A stretch of 64,000 bases of DNA, taken from the NCBI RefSeq assembly GCF_015244565.1, contig NZ_JABCQG010000013.1, positions 1-64,000 of the forward strand, written 5' to 3'. Positions within the stretch are counted from its first letter, which is position 1; each line of letters begins with the position of its first letter. Of the stretch, positions 29,701-41,956 are shown piece after piece. The translations under genes and the position numbers were made by a program. Origin of the DNA: Gluconobacter vitians (GTDB taxonomy: Bacteria; Pseudomonadota; Alphaproteobacteria; Acetobacterales; Acetobacteraceae). Under the pieces are notes generated by a model. That model saw nothing but the letters and a program-made list of their open reading frames with translations. It searched no databases and was not told the DNA's origin.

Positions 29701-31908
29701 GACGCCTTCAAGTTCGTGCCGGTCGAGAGCGCCTTTGAGCAGGAAATGGTCGAGGACCAGATTGCGTCCTACGAAAGCCTTCTGGAGAACGTGAACCGCG
29801 ATGACCGCCTGTCGCGCAAGCGCATCGAGCGCCTGAAGGAGGGAATGGAAGCCAAGCTGAAGGCCCTGTCCAGCCGCAAGGATGACATGGTGCATCTCGG
29901 CGAGATCGGGGTGGACCAGATCCTCGTGGATGAGGCGCAGCAGTTCCGCAAACTGTCTTTCGGCACGAACCAGTCCGATCTGAAGGGGATCGACCCGAAC
30001 GGCAGCCAGCGCGCCTGGGATCTGTTCGTCAAAACGCGCTACCTCGCCAAGCGTAATCCCGAGCGCGTGCTGGTGATGGCGTCAGGCTCGCCGATTACCA
30101 ACACCCTGGGCGAGATGTTCTCGATCCAGCGGTTCATGGACCTGCCAGCCCTTGTCGAGCGTGGCCTGCACGAGTTCGACGCCTGGGCCGCAAGTTTTGG
30201 CGAGACCCGCACGGAACTGGAGCTTCAGCCGAGCGGTCTTTACAAGCCTGTCACGCGGTTCTCCGAGTTCGTGAATGTTGCCGACCTGATGGCGATGTAT
30301 CGCGACTTTGCCGACGTCGTGCAGCAGGACGACCTGCGACGCTACGTGAAATTGCCCGAGATTGCGGGCGGCAGGCGTGAGATCGTCGTGGCCGATAGCG
30401 GGGACGCCTTCCGAGAATATCAGAAGACGCTTGCCGAGCGGATCAAGACGATTGAAGAGCGCACGGGCAAGCCCCAGAAGGGTGACGACATCTTGCTGTC
30501 CGTCATCACCGATGCCCGGCACGCGGCCATCGACCTGCGTTTCGTGCGGAACTGGGCGGATAACGACAACAGCAACAAGCTGAACGTCATGATCCGCAAG
30601 GTCTTCCGGATCTGGCAGGACACGTCGGCCAACCGTTACACCGACCCCGAGACGGGACGGGCATATGACCTGCCGGGTGCCACGCAGATGATCTTCTCGG
30701 ATTTGGGCACGGAATCCGCCCTGGAGACACGCGGTTTCTCGGCCTATCGCTGGATCCGCGACGAGCTGATCCGCATGGGCATCCCGCGCGAAGAGATCGC
30801 CTTCATGCAGCACTACAAGAAGAGCGCTGCCAAGCAGGGGCTCTTCCGCGACATGAACGCGGGCCGCAAGCGGATCCTGATCGGATCGTCCGCGACCATG
30901 GGAACGGGAGTGAACGCGCAGCAGAGGCTGATCGCCCTGCATCATCTCGATGTGCCCTGGCTGGTCTCGGACATCATCCAGCGTGAAGGCCGGATCGAGC
31001 GGCAGGGCAACCAGAACCCGGTCATCCGGATTTACGCCTATGCCCTGAAAGGCTCGGTGGATGCGACGAACTGGCAGATGCTGGAGCGCAAGCAGAAGTT
31101 CATTTGCCTTGCCATGTCCGGAGACCGGACGATCCGCCGTCTGGAAGATGTGGGGGCGGAAGCCGACCAGTTTGCCATGGCCAAGGCCCTTGCGTCAGGG
31201 GATGAACGCCTGATGCAAAAGGCGGGACTGGAGGCCGAGCTGGCCCGCCTGGAGCGGTTGCAGGCCGCGCATCACGACGACCAGTACAACGTCCGTCGTG
31301 CCATTGACCGTGCCGAGCGTGACCGTGAGACGGCGCAGGCCGTGATCCCGCGTCTTCAGAACGACATCGCAAAGCGTGAGCCGACGCGCGGTGAAGCGTT
31401 CAGGCTGGTGCGCAAGGATCGGGAGATGACCGAGCGTGAGAAGGCCGGTCTGTGGCTTCTCTCGCAGGCCCGTCTCGCCGCGAAGTCCGGGGAGAAAGGC
31501 AAGTGGACGTTAGGTGCGATCGGCGGTTTCGAGATCCTGTGCGAGACCTGGCGCACCCGCTTTGACGGGGAGGAGACATGGGACGCAACCCTCGGTCTTG
31601 TGCTGGACGGGCGCATCCTCGGCATGGACTTCGACCGCGAGACAAGCCCGGTCGGGCTGGTCAGCCGCATCGAGAACGCGCTGCTGCGGTTCGAGGTCGA
31701 GCTGGCGGACGCGCGCCGTCAGGTGGAAGAAGCCGAGCGCAAGCTCCCCGGCTACCGCGCCCGTGTGGGTCTGGCGTTCCCGGAGGCGGCGCTGTTGCAG
31801 GAGAAGCGCGAGGCCATGGCGGCCCTTGAGGCGGATCTGGCAGCCGATACGCAACGCCGTAACGACGCGGAAGAGGCTGAAGCAAAGGCCGCGCTCGAAG
31901 CTACGTGA
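26800..31908 (+). CDS. Giant DNA methyltransferase-helicase fusion (DarB-like)
   Basis: About 1702 residues from the ATG preceded by GGAGTTTTTCC. The N-terminal third is an adenine-N6 methyltransferase fold: SAM-binding ALEPGCGTGLFM near residue 180 and catalytic NPPF near 245. The C-terminal half is an SF2/SNF2 helicase: Walker A AVGSGKT near 885, VDEAQQFRKL near 1043, and motifs V-VI SSATMGTGVNAQ...IQREGRIERQGNQNP near 1363-1405. Long helices close the protein. P1 DarB, which protects incoming DNA from type I restriction, has this architecture, and related proteins are frequent on plasmids. The role here is inferred. Confidence 0.85.
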   Translation: MSTSQLSFFDTSALGGSQSNLYWGELPGDRALEEAAAAAQQGAKAPAPIPAVLPKVDFALAGTRGLAQGWKERARDNLAAIRLLATLEAEDRNASPDEQAVLARFTGFGAGELANSLFPRAGETFRAGWEEIGSQLEELTSQQERAGLARATQYAHYTPELIVHAMWDLAAQMGFRGGRALEPGCGTGLFMASVPPKLAPKTAWTAIENDPLTARITRKLFPNQWVRSEDFTTAKLAERYDLVIGNPPFSNRTVRGTDELGRLGLSLHDYFIARSISRLRPGALAMFVTSRWTMDKSDAGARRTIFETADFVGGARLPAGAMRDDAGTDVVVDVLVFRRRAPGEDAGDATWLDVAALEDTDQGEGPLRINRYFAENGQQVLGRHDWTSGQFGPEYTCKANPLQMLDEALPLALGRLSSLARFPVPQTLDVAAVQDNHAAEIGTAADGALLKEGSYLLHKGALHQIIDGETVLVKVKKGEQKEGIFQKHAAIIKGLIPVRDAARLVLRAQVENLPYSAHQADLKRAYQAFARQFGAINLTNTTTRVDEETGEEKSTQRRPNLQPFYDDPDVWLVSSIEEYDEKAQTGRPGPIFSERVIQAPSEPEVHGAHDALAVSLHETGGVDVERMAELLGRPGEEVLAELGSSVYLDPIRSTGGREVWVTADEALSGAVRTKLAQAREAAERDRRYQRNVAALEEVQPEDLRPSDITARLGAPWIPVPDVEAFVAEVMGVRTTIHHTLEVATWSVDKSGFSGKAEATSVWGTQRRHAGDLLDDALNQASPKIWDTWRDVNGEHRELNTKETEAAKEKLAAIKTAFETWVWQDTDRAERLVRLYNDAFNNLVPRTFDGSHLKLPGASTAISLRDHQKRVIWRIIAKGSTYMAHAVGSGKTFSMCAAVMEQKRLGLISKGMIVVPGHCLAQMAREFMMLYPNAQILVADETNFVKDKRQRFLARAATGNWDAIVITHDAFKFVPVESAFEQEMVEDQIASYESLLENVNRDDRLSRKRIERLKEGMEAKLKALSSRKDDMVHLGEIGVDQILVDEAQQFRKLSFGTNQSDLKGIDPNGSQRAWDLFVKTRYLAKRNPERVLVMASGSPITNTLGEMFSIQRFMDLPALVERGLHEFDAWAASFGETRTELELQPSGLYKPVTRFSEFVNVADLMAMYRDFADVVQQDDLRRYVKLPEIAGGRREIVVADSGDAFREYQKTLAERIKTIEERTGKPQKGDDILLSVITDARHAAIDLRFVRNWADNDNSNKLNVMIRKVFRIWQDTSANRYTDPETGRAYDLPGATQMIFSDLGTESALETRGFSAYRWIRDELIRMGIPREEIAFMQHYKKSAAKQGLFRDMNAGRKRILIGSSATMGTGVNAQQRLIALHHLDVPWLVSDIIQREGRIERQGNQNPVIRIYAYALKGSVDATNWQMLERKQKFICLAMSGDRTIRRLEDVGAEADQFAMAKALASGDERLMQKAGLEAELARLERLQAAHHDDQYNVRRAIDRAERDRETAQAVIPRLQNDIAKREPTRGEAFRLVRKDREMTEREKAGLWLLSQARLAAKSGEKGKWTLGAIGGFEILCETWRTRFDGEETWDATLGLVLDGRILGMDFDRETSPVGLVSRIENALLRFEVELADARRQVEEAERKLPGYRARVGLAFPEAALLQEKREAMAALEADLAADTQRRNDAEEAEAKAALEAT

Positions 31909-32457
31909 AAATTGGGAAGATAGTCAGAAATGGGGGGAATGCTGAATGTCTGCTTCTCGAAATCGAAGCTGGAAAGCTGCCTCTCACACTGGAGCAGAAC
32001 CCCCGTATCGAGAAAGGCAAAAGCCTCTGTTGATACCTCGAAAATTAACCTCGAAACGCTGCTTTCGACCAAGCACCTTCGAAACGCAAACCCGCGAACG
32101 AGAGAGAAAGGACGGGATTGCTCCAGAATGGCCGCAGTTCGGGCGTCACGGTGCAGCGATCGGAGCTGAACTGAACACGATGCGATCTGAACAGCCTTCT
32201 CCGAAACTCCTCCTCATTGATCGGTTCCTGGAGGTTCTGCTCGATATGCTGCTGTATCTCGGTTGCCGACAGCTTCGTCGGATCAACAAGAATCCAGCCC
32301 AGTGGACGAGTGACGTAGAACTGATTGTAGGGTGAGCACGCCAACCACGCATGGCTTGAGCAAAGGCGTGTTGTTGCCATGTTATCAGAAGGCATCTCGG
32401 TCACGTTCACACTTGTCACTGGAATGGGTCGCAGCCTCGCTACGACCCAATTGTCTG
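31909..32457. other. Intergenic region, about 550 bp, with one doubtful frame
   Basis: The region lies between the convergent methylase-helicase and GH15 genes. It holds overlapping frames on both strands; the minus-strand one (32045-32419) is the more protein-like and is listed separately. No terminator hairpin with a T-run was seen. Confidence 0.4.
32045..32419 (-). CDS. Possible protein or gene remnant, unknown
   Basis: Up to 124 residues; the middle part, YVTRPLGWILVDPTKLSATE then IQQHIEQNLQEPINEEEFRR, looks like real protein. The ends do not, and no good ribosome-binding site is visible. It could be a remnant left by rearrangement between the two large genes. A plus-strand frame over the same bases is less convincing. 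Confidence 0.3.
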   Translation of the reverse strand: MTSVNVTEMPSDNMATTRLCSSHAWLACSPYNQFYVTRPLGWILVDPTKLSATEIQQHIEQNLQEPINEEEFRRRLFRSHRVQFSSDRCTVTPELRPFWSNPVLSLSFAGLRFEGAWSKAAFRG

Positions 32458-36318
<3,861 letters not shown>

Positions 36319-36379
36319 TCAGCTCCATCGCGGCATGACCGGCGCTGACCCCATGTCAGGCTGTCACAAGAGTTACACT

Positions 36380-36408
36380 TTCATACTTTTAATGAAAATT
36401 TGACGCAA
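36380..36408 (-). promoter_or_regulatory. Candidate promoter of the GH15 gene
   Basis: On the minus strand, TTGCGT (complement of 36403-36408) and TATGAA (complement of 36380-36385) are 17 bases apart in an AT-rich patch about 70 bases before the ATG. The rest of the 36313-36584 gap shows no gene. Confidence 0.35.
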
Positions 36409-36584
36409 GCGGGCAAAGAAAACGTTTGGTTGCAGGGCGCGGAAAGTGCGCTTCCCATGAGCACCTTACTGACGTGTTTATCGGGCGCCTGCCGCCTAAA
36501 GCAGGATTGGGTAGGGCCAATGTCCGGAGTCGGGAATGTGATCTGGGCATCCGAACGTCCGAGACGAGGGCGGAAGCGGTCTTC

Positions 36585-36998
36585 TCAAGGATAGCGAGAA
36601 ACGCGTCGTGCCGTAGGCAGAAGCTTCCGGAATTGTGTCAGTACGGGACGCATGAACGCGTCACTGAACTGACCGAGGGATGACGTGTGCTGCAAGTAAT
36701 ACGAGGTAGCGGTCGGATCCAAGTTGTATTCGTCCAACAGGATCCATTGGCGCAATTCCTGATCAAGGCCTGCTCGCTTTTTCTCGGTTGCTGGGACTTC
36801 GACTGCAATGCGTGGCCCAGAGGGTTGTTTCGTCGTCAGGGGAAGGAGCAGAACGTATTGACGATCATCACGTCCCACAAAGACTGCGGCCACGGCCGTT
36901 GGACGATTTTTGCGTCCTTCTGTTTCGCCACTCCCGCTCTGCCAATGCCAGAGATAGGGGTATCGCAGAACCATCCCGGGCCTAAAAGGCTGACTCAT
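36585..36998 (-). CDS. PemK/MazF-like toxin of a toxin-antitoxin pair
   Basis: 137 residues with the beginning FRPGMVLRYPYLWHWQ and EGRKNRPTAVAAVF, then VLLLPLTTKQP, in the PemK/MazF-like SH3 barrel order (GxV, R-P, T-TxxP). Such toxins cut mRNA. The start overlaps the antitoxin stop as ATGA. Assignment is by motif order and operon context, as sequence identity in this family is low. Confidence 0.7.
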   Translation of the reverse strand: MSQPFRPGMVLRYPYLWHWQSGSGETEGRKNRPTAVAAVFVGRDDRQYVLLLPLTTKQPSGPRIAVEVPATEKKRAGLDQELRQWILLDEYNLDPTATSYYLQHTSSLGQFSDAFMRPVLTQFRKLLPTARRVSRYP

Positions 36999-37249
36999 GG
37001 TTCTGTGCGGGTTTCCAGCAGGTAACCATCAATCGCATTTGCTACGTCGTGCACCAGATCCTGAGGCATTTCCGTAGTGGCACCGGCAGTACGCTCTGGT
37101 GCGCTTCCCACCAATGCCTCGTATTGTTCGACACTTAGCATGACCAACCGTGGTTTGCCGCGCTGATTAATTGAAATTGGCCCTTGCAGGGCGCTGGCGA
37201 TGATGTCTCCGGATTTGCGGGACAAATCGCTTGTCGAGAATGTGCGCAT
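36995..37249 (-). CDS. Phd/YefM-like antitoxin
   Basis: 84 residues: MRTFSTSDLSRKSGDIIASA, then GPISINQRGKPRLVMLSVEQYEAL, the Phd fold. The C-terminal tail should bind the downstream PemK-like toxin. AGGAGAACGCT precedes the ATG. A mixed pair of Phd antitoxin with PemK-type toxin is less common than Phd/Doc or MazEF. Confidence 0.85.
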   Translation of the reverse strand: MRTFSTSDLSRKSGDIIASALQGPISINQRGKPRLVMLSVEQYEALVGSAPERTAGATTEMPQDLVHDVANAIDGYLLETRTEP

Positions 37250-37318
37250 AGCGTTCTCCTTTATTTACATAAAATACAGCATTCACGGATTTGATGCAAT
37301 TTCTGAAGGAAGAGTGTT

Positions 37319-37470
37319 TTGAAAGGGGGAAGGACAAGAAGGAAAGGCGGGGCTGTCACGAACCAGCCAGCCGCGCAAGGCTCAGGCCGGGCGCGCTTCG
37401 CGCGGCCTTGCGCGGCTGGCTGGCCCGTGACGCGGGAGGGACATCTGAAAAATTATAGAAAGAGCGTTCC
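37319..37470. other. Structured intergenic cassette B with a 19-bp perfect hairpin
   Basis: A purine-rich run (37319-37350) precedes an inverted repeat: CCAGCCAGCCGCGCAAGGC (37363-37381) and GCCTTGCGCGGCTGGCTGG (37405-37423), perfect over 19 bp, with a GC-rich loop that can pair further. The ParB ribosome-binding site follows. A fold of this strength ahead of a start codon would affect transcription or translation of parB. Confidence 0.75.
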
Positions 37471-39333
37471 ATGGCCGAGCTTCGCCGCGTTGATCCGAAA
37501 ACCCTTGTGCCCAATCCGAACAATCCGCGCTCTTCCATCGGAAGTCTTGAGGAACTGCGCAAGCTGGCGCTGAATATCAAGGCGATTGGCATCCTCCATC
37601 CCCCGGCAGTCCGCGAACTGGAAGATGGACGCCTGATGATTGTGGCCGGGCACCGTCGCGCGCAGGGAGCCATCTATGCGGGCCTTCCTGAAATTGACGT
37701 GTATGTCGGTGACCAGAGCGATGACCTCGATGCACTGGCCGCCGTCAGCGAGAACTTCGTCCGTCTCGACATGACGGAGCCGGAGCAGTGGAACAGCGTC
37801 ACCCGTCTGCGTGAGGAGCTTGGCTACACGGATCCGCAGGTCTGTTCGGCCCTGATGGTGACGCCGACCTATCTCAAGCGCCTGAGTCTGTTGGCCAAAC
37901 TGCATCCGCCCATCCTCGATGCCATCGCTCTTGGGCGTGGACCGGATGACCGCCAGCGCAAGATCCTCGCCCAGGCGTCTTTGGAAGAGCAGCGCGACGC
38001 ATGGGCGGAGACGTATGCCGAGAGCGTCGAGGACGGAGAAGACCCGGCCGAGTACCGCCTGAAGGCGAAAGATCCGAAGGACACCGTGGCCTGGGAAGCG
38101 CTCGCCCGGAACCTTGAGCAGCGGGAATGGTATGCCCGCAACGCCCGGTTCGGTGATGATCTTGCCCGCAGGCACAACATCGTCTGGATGGAGGATCTGT
38201 TTGCCGAGCCCGGAACGGACAGCCGCTATACGCTCGATGCCACGGCTTACGCCGCTGCGCAGCAGGACTGGCTGGACAATGAGCGGCCCGAACGCTCCAT
38301 TGTCCTGACCACGGACGAGTACGGATACATCCGCGCCCCCGAAGGCTTCATTACCATGGGGACCTGGATGCCGACACAGGAGGGTGAGGTGATGGGTTAC
38401 GGCCTCAATCCCCGGACCCTGAAGATCGTGGAAGAACGCTGCCGTCCGTCTGTTGCCTTTACACAGAGCCACGCGAACGTATCCGCAGAGCCCGAGGCCC
38501 CGAAAGAACGACCGGATGTTTCCGGGACCGGCCACAAGATGATCGGCGAGATCCGCACCGTCGCCTTGCGCGAAGCCCTCGGCGAGGTGGCCGAGACAGC
38601 CGATCCATGGGAGCTGATCGCAGCCCTCCTGCTGGCGCTGGAAGCCGAGAACGTCCGTGTGCATGGCGATGCCAGCGGAAACAACTGGTCAGAGCCAACC
38701 GCCCGCACGCTTGCGATGGCTGACCTGTTCCCCGAAGGCAGCCTTGTCCGTGACGAGACGCTGATCCGCCGCCATGCCGTCGCCGTCCTGCAAAGCATCC
38801 TGAACTGCGACGTGTCGATGCACAGCGGCAGTGGCCTGCCCGCGCAGCTCGTGGGCGTCCTGTTCGGAGCCGACCAGAAGATGCCCAGCATGGCCTTTGA
38901 GGCGTTCCTCAAATGCTACAGCAAGCCCGGCATCACCAAAGCGGTTCAGGCCGAAGGCCTTGCGCCGCAGAACACCGGCAAGGAGATGCGTGCGGTCCTT
39001 ATGAACCATGTCGGGGAAGGCCACTGGCTGCCCGAGGTGGCGTCCTTTGCGCAGGCGCAGGACGTCTGGACGCAAAAGCAGAAGAAAAAACAGCAGAAGA
39101 TCCGCGAGCTGGAAAGCGTGGTGGACGATGAGGACCTGGACGAGGTGCCTGAAGATGATTTCGATGGAGCAGCCGATGATGAGGCCGACCTGTCGAACGG
39201 CCCTGTCGTGCCAGTGACGGAGCCGGACTCAGAAGAGACCTTCTCTCTCGACGCGCCCGAGCCCGAGCAGTCGGAGCAAAACGAGGCCATGCAGTTCATG
39301 CGTGACCACCTCGAAATCGTGGTCGTGGCCTGA
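37471..39333 (+). CDS. parB: ParB/Spo0J-family nuclease-like plasmid protein
   Basis: 620 residues. The N-terminal ParB domain (residues 1-95) has PNPNNPRSSIGSLEELRKLA and GHRRAQGA, the nucleotide-binding box. An HTH region, VCSALMVTPTYLKRLSLLAK, lies near 125-150. The long C-terminal part is unusual, ending in a highly acidic region. It is unlinked to the ParA at 23.5 kb, which has its own RHH partner, so this may serve another system or regulate plasmid genes, as many stand-alone ParB-like plasmid proteins do. Confidence 0.85.
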   Translation: MAELRRVDPKTLVPNPNNPRSSIGSLEELRKLALNIKAIGILHPPAVRELEDGRLMIVAGHRRAQGAIYAGLPEIDVYVGDQSDDLDALAAVSENFVRLDMTEPEQWNSVTRLREELGYTDPQVCSALMVTPTYLKRLSLLAKLHPPILDAIALGRGPDDRQRKILAQASLEEQRDAWAETYAESVEDGEDPAEYRLKAKDPKDTVAWEALARNLEQREWYARNARFGDDLARRHNIVWMEDLFAEPGTDSRYTLDATAYAAAQQDWLDNERPERSIVLTTDEYGYIRAPEGFITMGTWMPTQEGEVMGYGLNPRTLKIVEERCRPSVAFTQSHANVSAEPEAPKERPDVSGTGHKMIGEIRTVALREALGEVAETADPWELIAALLLALEAENVRVHGDASGNNWSEPTARTLAMADLFPEGSLVRDETLIRRHAVAVLQSILNCDVSMHSGSGLPAQLVGVLFGADQKMPSMAFEAFLKCYSKPGITKAVQAEGLAPQNTGKEMRAVLMNHVGEGHWLPEVASFAQAQDVWTQKQKKKQQKIRELESVVDDEDLDEVPEDDFDGAADDEADLSNGPVVPVTEPDSEETFSLDAPEPEQSEQNEAMQFMRDHLEIVVVA

Positions 39334-39521
39334 AGCAGGGAGAGGGAAAAGAAAAGGAAAGGAGGGGAGGGGCGCTGCCATCGCGCTCCGTCCGGGTCAA
39401 AAGGTGGCTCCTCACCGGCTGCGCCGCTTCCGGTGCCGGCGCACGCGCCGCTTTTGACCCGGCCCTCCCGCGCTGACGCTGGAGAAGACATCACGAAAAT
39501 CCAAAGGAAAAGGATCAGACG
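39334..39521. other. Structured intergenic cassette C with 12-bp inverted repeat
   Basis: Purine-rich run (39334-39371), then CCGGGTCAAAAG (39392-39403) pairing with CTTTTGACCCGG (39451-39462) around a GC-rich interior that itself can fold (CCGGTGCCGG). Followed by AAAGGATCAG before the next start codon. Same architecture as cassettes A, B, D and E. Confidence 0.7.
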
Positions 39522-40202
39522 ATGTTCGTCCCCACTCTTGCTCCCATTCAGGTCGGCACCCGCGTTTATACTCACCTCTACAGCCGGGGAGCCGGAATCG
39601 TCATGGCTGTTTACGGCAAGGAAAGCCCGACCACCGTCCGGTCCCTGTCGCGTGGCGGGGCCATCGTGTCGGGCGGGAGCGCCTCCTATGACATCGTCTT
39701 TGCCTGTGGCTCGATCTCCCGTCGTCTGCCCGAGGCCATTCTGCGCGGTGTCCAGTGGCGGATCGAAGCCGACAAGAAACTGGCAAGCGCTGAGGAGATC
39801 GCCTTCCTCCGCACCCATGCCGAAGAGGTTGAGGCTGAGAAGGTGGCAGCCGAAGCGCGCGCGAAAGCCGAACATGCCGCCGAGGTCGCAGCACTCCGCG
39901 TCAATCCGGACTATGCCGATCTGGAGCAGGGCGACGACAGCAGCGGCACGCTGGCGGCCAAAAACATCCGCCGGATGCTGAAGAAGGCTTTCCCGAAGGT
40001 GAAGTTTTCCGTCCGCAAGAGCCACTACGGCAGTGTGATCGTGCGGACCGAGGAGGATCTGGACGAGACGGCGACCGAAACCCTCCAGGCCATCACGTCG
40101 CGGTTCAAGTCCGGTTACTACGACTGGCAGTCCGACTGCCACCTGACCAGAAACAGCCCTTGGCAGGATGTGTTCGGCAGCTCCGAATTTGTGAGCGACT
40201 GA
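39522..40202 (+). CDS. LPD29-like protein, unknown
   Basis: 226 residues. The N-terminal part, VGTRVYTHLYSRGAGIVMAV, looks like a small beta domain; a charged Ala/Glu coiled segment follows. The C-terminal part, NIRRMLKKAFPKVKFSVRKS, resembles the large polyvalent-protein-associated domain LPD29 found in mobile-element proteins. No enzymatic motif seen. Followed by a strong terminator at 40228. Confidence 0.65.
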   Translation: MFVPTLAPIQVGTRVYTHLYSRGAGIVMAVYGKESPTTVRSLSRGGAIVSGGSASYDIVFACGSISRRLPEAILRGVQWRIEADKKLASAEEIAFLRTHAEEVEAEKVAAEARAKAEHAAEVAALRVNPDYADLEQGDDSSGTLAAKNIRRMLKKAFPKVKFSVRKSHYGSVIVRTEEDLDETATETLQAITSRFKSGYYDWQSDCHLTRNSPWQDVFGSSEFVSD

Positions 40203-40227
40203 GCCTCTCTTTTTTCGTCCGCCCTTC

Positions 40228-40256
40228 AAGGCCGCCCGCTCCGGGGCGGCCTTTTT
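40228..40256 (+). terminator. Rho-independent terminator
   Basis: AAGGCCGCCC (40228-40237) pairs perfectly with GGGCGGCCTT (40244-40253) across a six-base loop, followed by TTTTT. Ends the transcript of the LPD29-like gene. Confidence 0.9.
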
Positions 40257-40274
40257 CAGTTCAGGAGCCCTGAC

Positions 40275-40682
40275 ATGCCCGTTTTTACTGTGACGCTCAG
40301 CGAGCGCCAGCTTCTCTCCGATCGCGTCACCTTTCAGGTTGAGGCCCAGACGGCCGAGGCAGCCGGTCAGCTCGTGCTGGACGCGACGGCTGACGAGCCG
40401 AACATGAGCGGCCTGCGCTCTGTTCGCCTGCCAGACGGTCAGAACGCCGTTCTCGAACCCGAAAACGTGGACGGCAATGAGGTCTCGGTGTCCGTCCGCC
40501 CGGTCGATCAGCCGGATGCGGTGGCCACGCAGATCGGCGCGTGCTGGCATCTGGATCTCTCGGCACCTGAAGCGCGCCGCCTTCTTCCTGTCCTGACCGG
40601 TGCGGTTGTGGACGAGGACGACCCCGTCACGCGCGCGCTCTGTGCCCGCCTGGCGCGGCAGGTCGCCAATCTCGCGCAGTAG
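40275..40682 (+). CDS. Unknown plasmid protein
   Basis: 135 residues from MPVFTVTLSERQLLSDRVTF, with AGGAGCCCTGAC upstream. Early beta strands and an acidic middle (LEPENVDGNEVSVSV); C-terminus helical. No family recognised. Confidence 0.7.
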   Translation: MPVFTVTLSERQLLSDRVTFQVEAQTAEAAGQLVLDATADEPNMSGLRSVRLPDGQNAVLEPENVDGNEVSVSVRPVDQPDAVATQIGACWHLDLSAPEARRLLPVLTGAVVDEDDPVTRALCARLARQVANLAQ

Positions 40683-40878
40683 GAGACGGGAAAAGAAAAA
40701 GGGGGAAGGGGGAGAAGGAGAGGGCAGGCACCACACCGGAGCCTGTCTGGCAAAGGGTGGGTCGGCCGTGTCCTCGCTGCGCTGCGGGTCGTCCGATCCC
40801 GCTGCGTTGCAGCGCCTTTGCCAGCCAGTCTCCGCTGCGGTCGCCGGAAGAGGTCATGAAAGAAAACAGGAGAATGAC
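40683..40878. other. Structured intergenic cassette D
   Basis: Purine run (40684-40725) then CTGGCAAAGG (40747-40756) pairing with CCTTTGCCAG (40815-40824). The interior GGCCGTGTCCTCGCT (40764-40778) is shared with cassette A. Followed by a ribosome-binding site for a tiny membrane protein. Confidence 0.7.
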
Positions 40879-41007
40879 ATGGCCGACTTTTCCGATCTGC
40901 GTCCCCGCAACCGCACGGAATGGCTCGAACTCGCAGGGTTCGTAGCGGGCGTCGCGCTGTTCGCAGCCTTCATCGTTCTGGTGGTGGTGCTTCCCGCCTT
41001 TCTCTGA
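40879..41007 (+). CDS. 42-residue single-span membrane protein
   Basis: Begins MADFSDLRPRNRTEWLELAG and continues into a hydrophobic helix (VALFAAFIVLVVVLPAFL) at the C-terminus. AGGAGAATGAC precedes the ATG. A short N-in tail with one membrane span suggests a regulator or pump-associated peptide; the role is unknown. A hairpin (GCCGCCC/GGGCGGC, 41022-41039) without a T-run follows. Confidence 0.65.
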   Translation: MADFSDLRPRNRTEWLELAGFVAGVALFAAFIVLVVVLPAFL

Positions 41008-41061
41008 CCGATCCGAGATCAGCCGCCCTCACGGGCGGCCCTGTCCTGTGTGGAGATCACC

Positions 41062-41412
41062 ATGCCGACATACACTCTGGCTGCCATCCCTGCGGCCTCT
41101 CACGGGAGCCTCATCTCCTGTTCGTCCCCTGACCGCTACAGACAGACACGGATCGAAGCGCCTGATCTTGCCGGGATCCGGGCGGCCGTTGTCGAGTACG
41201 GCACGCGCCTGCGCGGCGACTATCCGGAGGCCTCCTTTCTTGTGTCAGTGACACCCGAGCGTGGGAGCGATCATCCCGAGGGCTTCTGCGACGCCCGCTG
41301 GAAAGGATCTCTGGGCACCGAGCAGTGGATCAGAGTGATTCCTGAAGAGACGCCGTTCAAAGCCTACCTCACTCAGGTCGAGGCGATGCTCGCCCGCGAG
41401 GTGCGGTCATGA
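41062..41412 (+). CDS. Unknown plasmid protein
   Basis: 116 residues from MPTYTLAAIPAASHGSLISC; GGAGATCACC precedes this ATG. Contains SFLVSVTPERGSDHPEGFCD. The stop overlaps the next gene as ATGA. No family recognised. Confidence 0.65.
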   Translation: MPTYTLAAIPAASHGSLISCSSPDRYRQTRIEAPDLAGIRAAVVEYGTRLRGDYPEASFLVSVTPERGSDHPEGFCDARWKGSLGTEQWIRVIPEETPFKAYLTQVEAMLAREVRS

Positions 41413-41930
41413 ACGGCTTGGAGCCAGCGTCCATTGCGTGCCCGTCCCTGCGGCGGCCGCCGATCGGGCCTCAGGGCCTCACCGCAACGCAGTTCAGTGA
41501 CACAGCCGAGAAAGCGAAAATCGGGAACGCGCTGCTGGCCTTCATCGCACGCGGGTTTCCGCAGAGCGCGTGGAACCGCACACTTTACAACCGCCTGAGC
41601 CAGATGTTCGGGCATATCGCCCATTTCGACATCCATGGCTTCTGGGGCGCGCAGTTCTCCACGACACAGGCGCGTCTGGGCTTCCTGCGCGGCATCGTCC
41701 TGCACGGCTGTTATGGCGATCCGGCCTGGACCTGGTCGGACGTCGAACGCGACATCCGCAACCGCATCATCGGCAGCGGGCTGATCGACGCTTACACGCG
41801 CGCCCTTGCCGCCGAGCAGGAGGCACGCGACCGGGCCGATCTGGCCCGTCTGGCACAGCGCTTCAGGATCTCCCTGCCATCCGAACACCAGCCTCTCCCT
41901 GCCGCGCCCGTGCAGGCCGAGCTTTTCTGA
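41409..41930 (+). CDS. Unknown plasmid protein
   Basis: 173 residues, largely helical, with WNRTLYNRLSQMFGHIAHFD and WTWSDVERDIRNRIIGSGL. Translationally coupled to the preceding gene by ATGA. It is followed by ssb after 26 bases, suggesting a plasmid DNA-metabolism operon. No family recognised. Confidence 0.7.
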   Translation: MNGLEPASIACPSLRRPPIGPQGLTATQFSDTAEKAKIGNALLAFIARGFPQSAWNRTLYNRLSQMFGHIAHFDIHGFWGAQFSTTQARLGFLRGIVLHGCYGDPAWTWSDVERDIRNRIIGSGLIDAYTRALAAEQEARDRADLARLAQRFRISLPSEHQPLPAAPVQAELF

Positions 41931-41956
41931 CACGGGCCAGAGAAAAGGACAGAGCA

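Noticed and set aside
38946-40736. 596-residue minus-strand frame
   Set aside because: Antisense to ParB, the LPD29-like gene and cassette C; crosses terminators.
41022-41039. Hairpin GCCGCCC/GGGCGGC as terminator
   Set aside because: No T-run follows, so termination is not supported.
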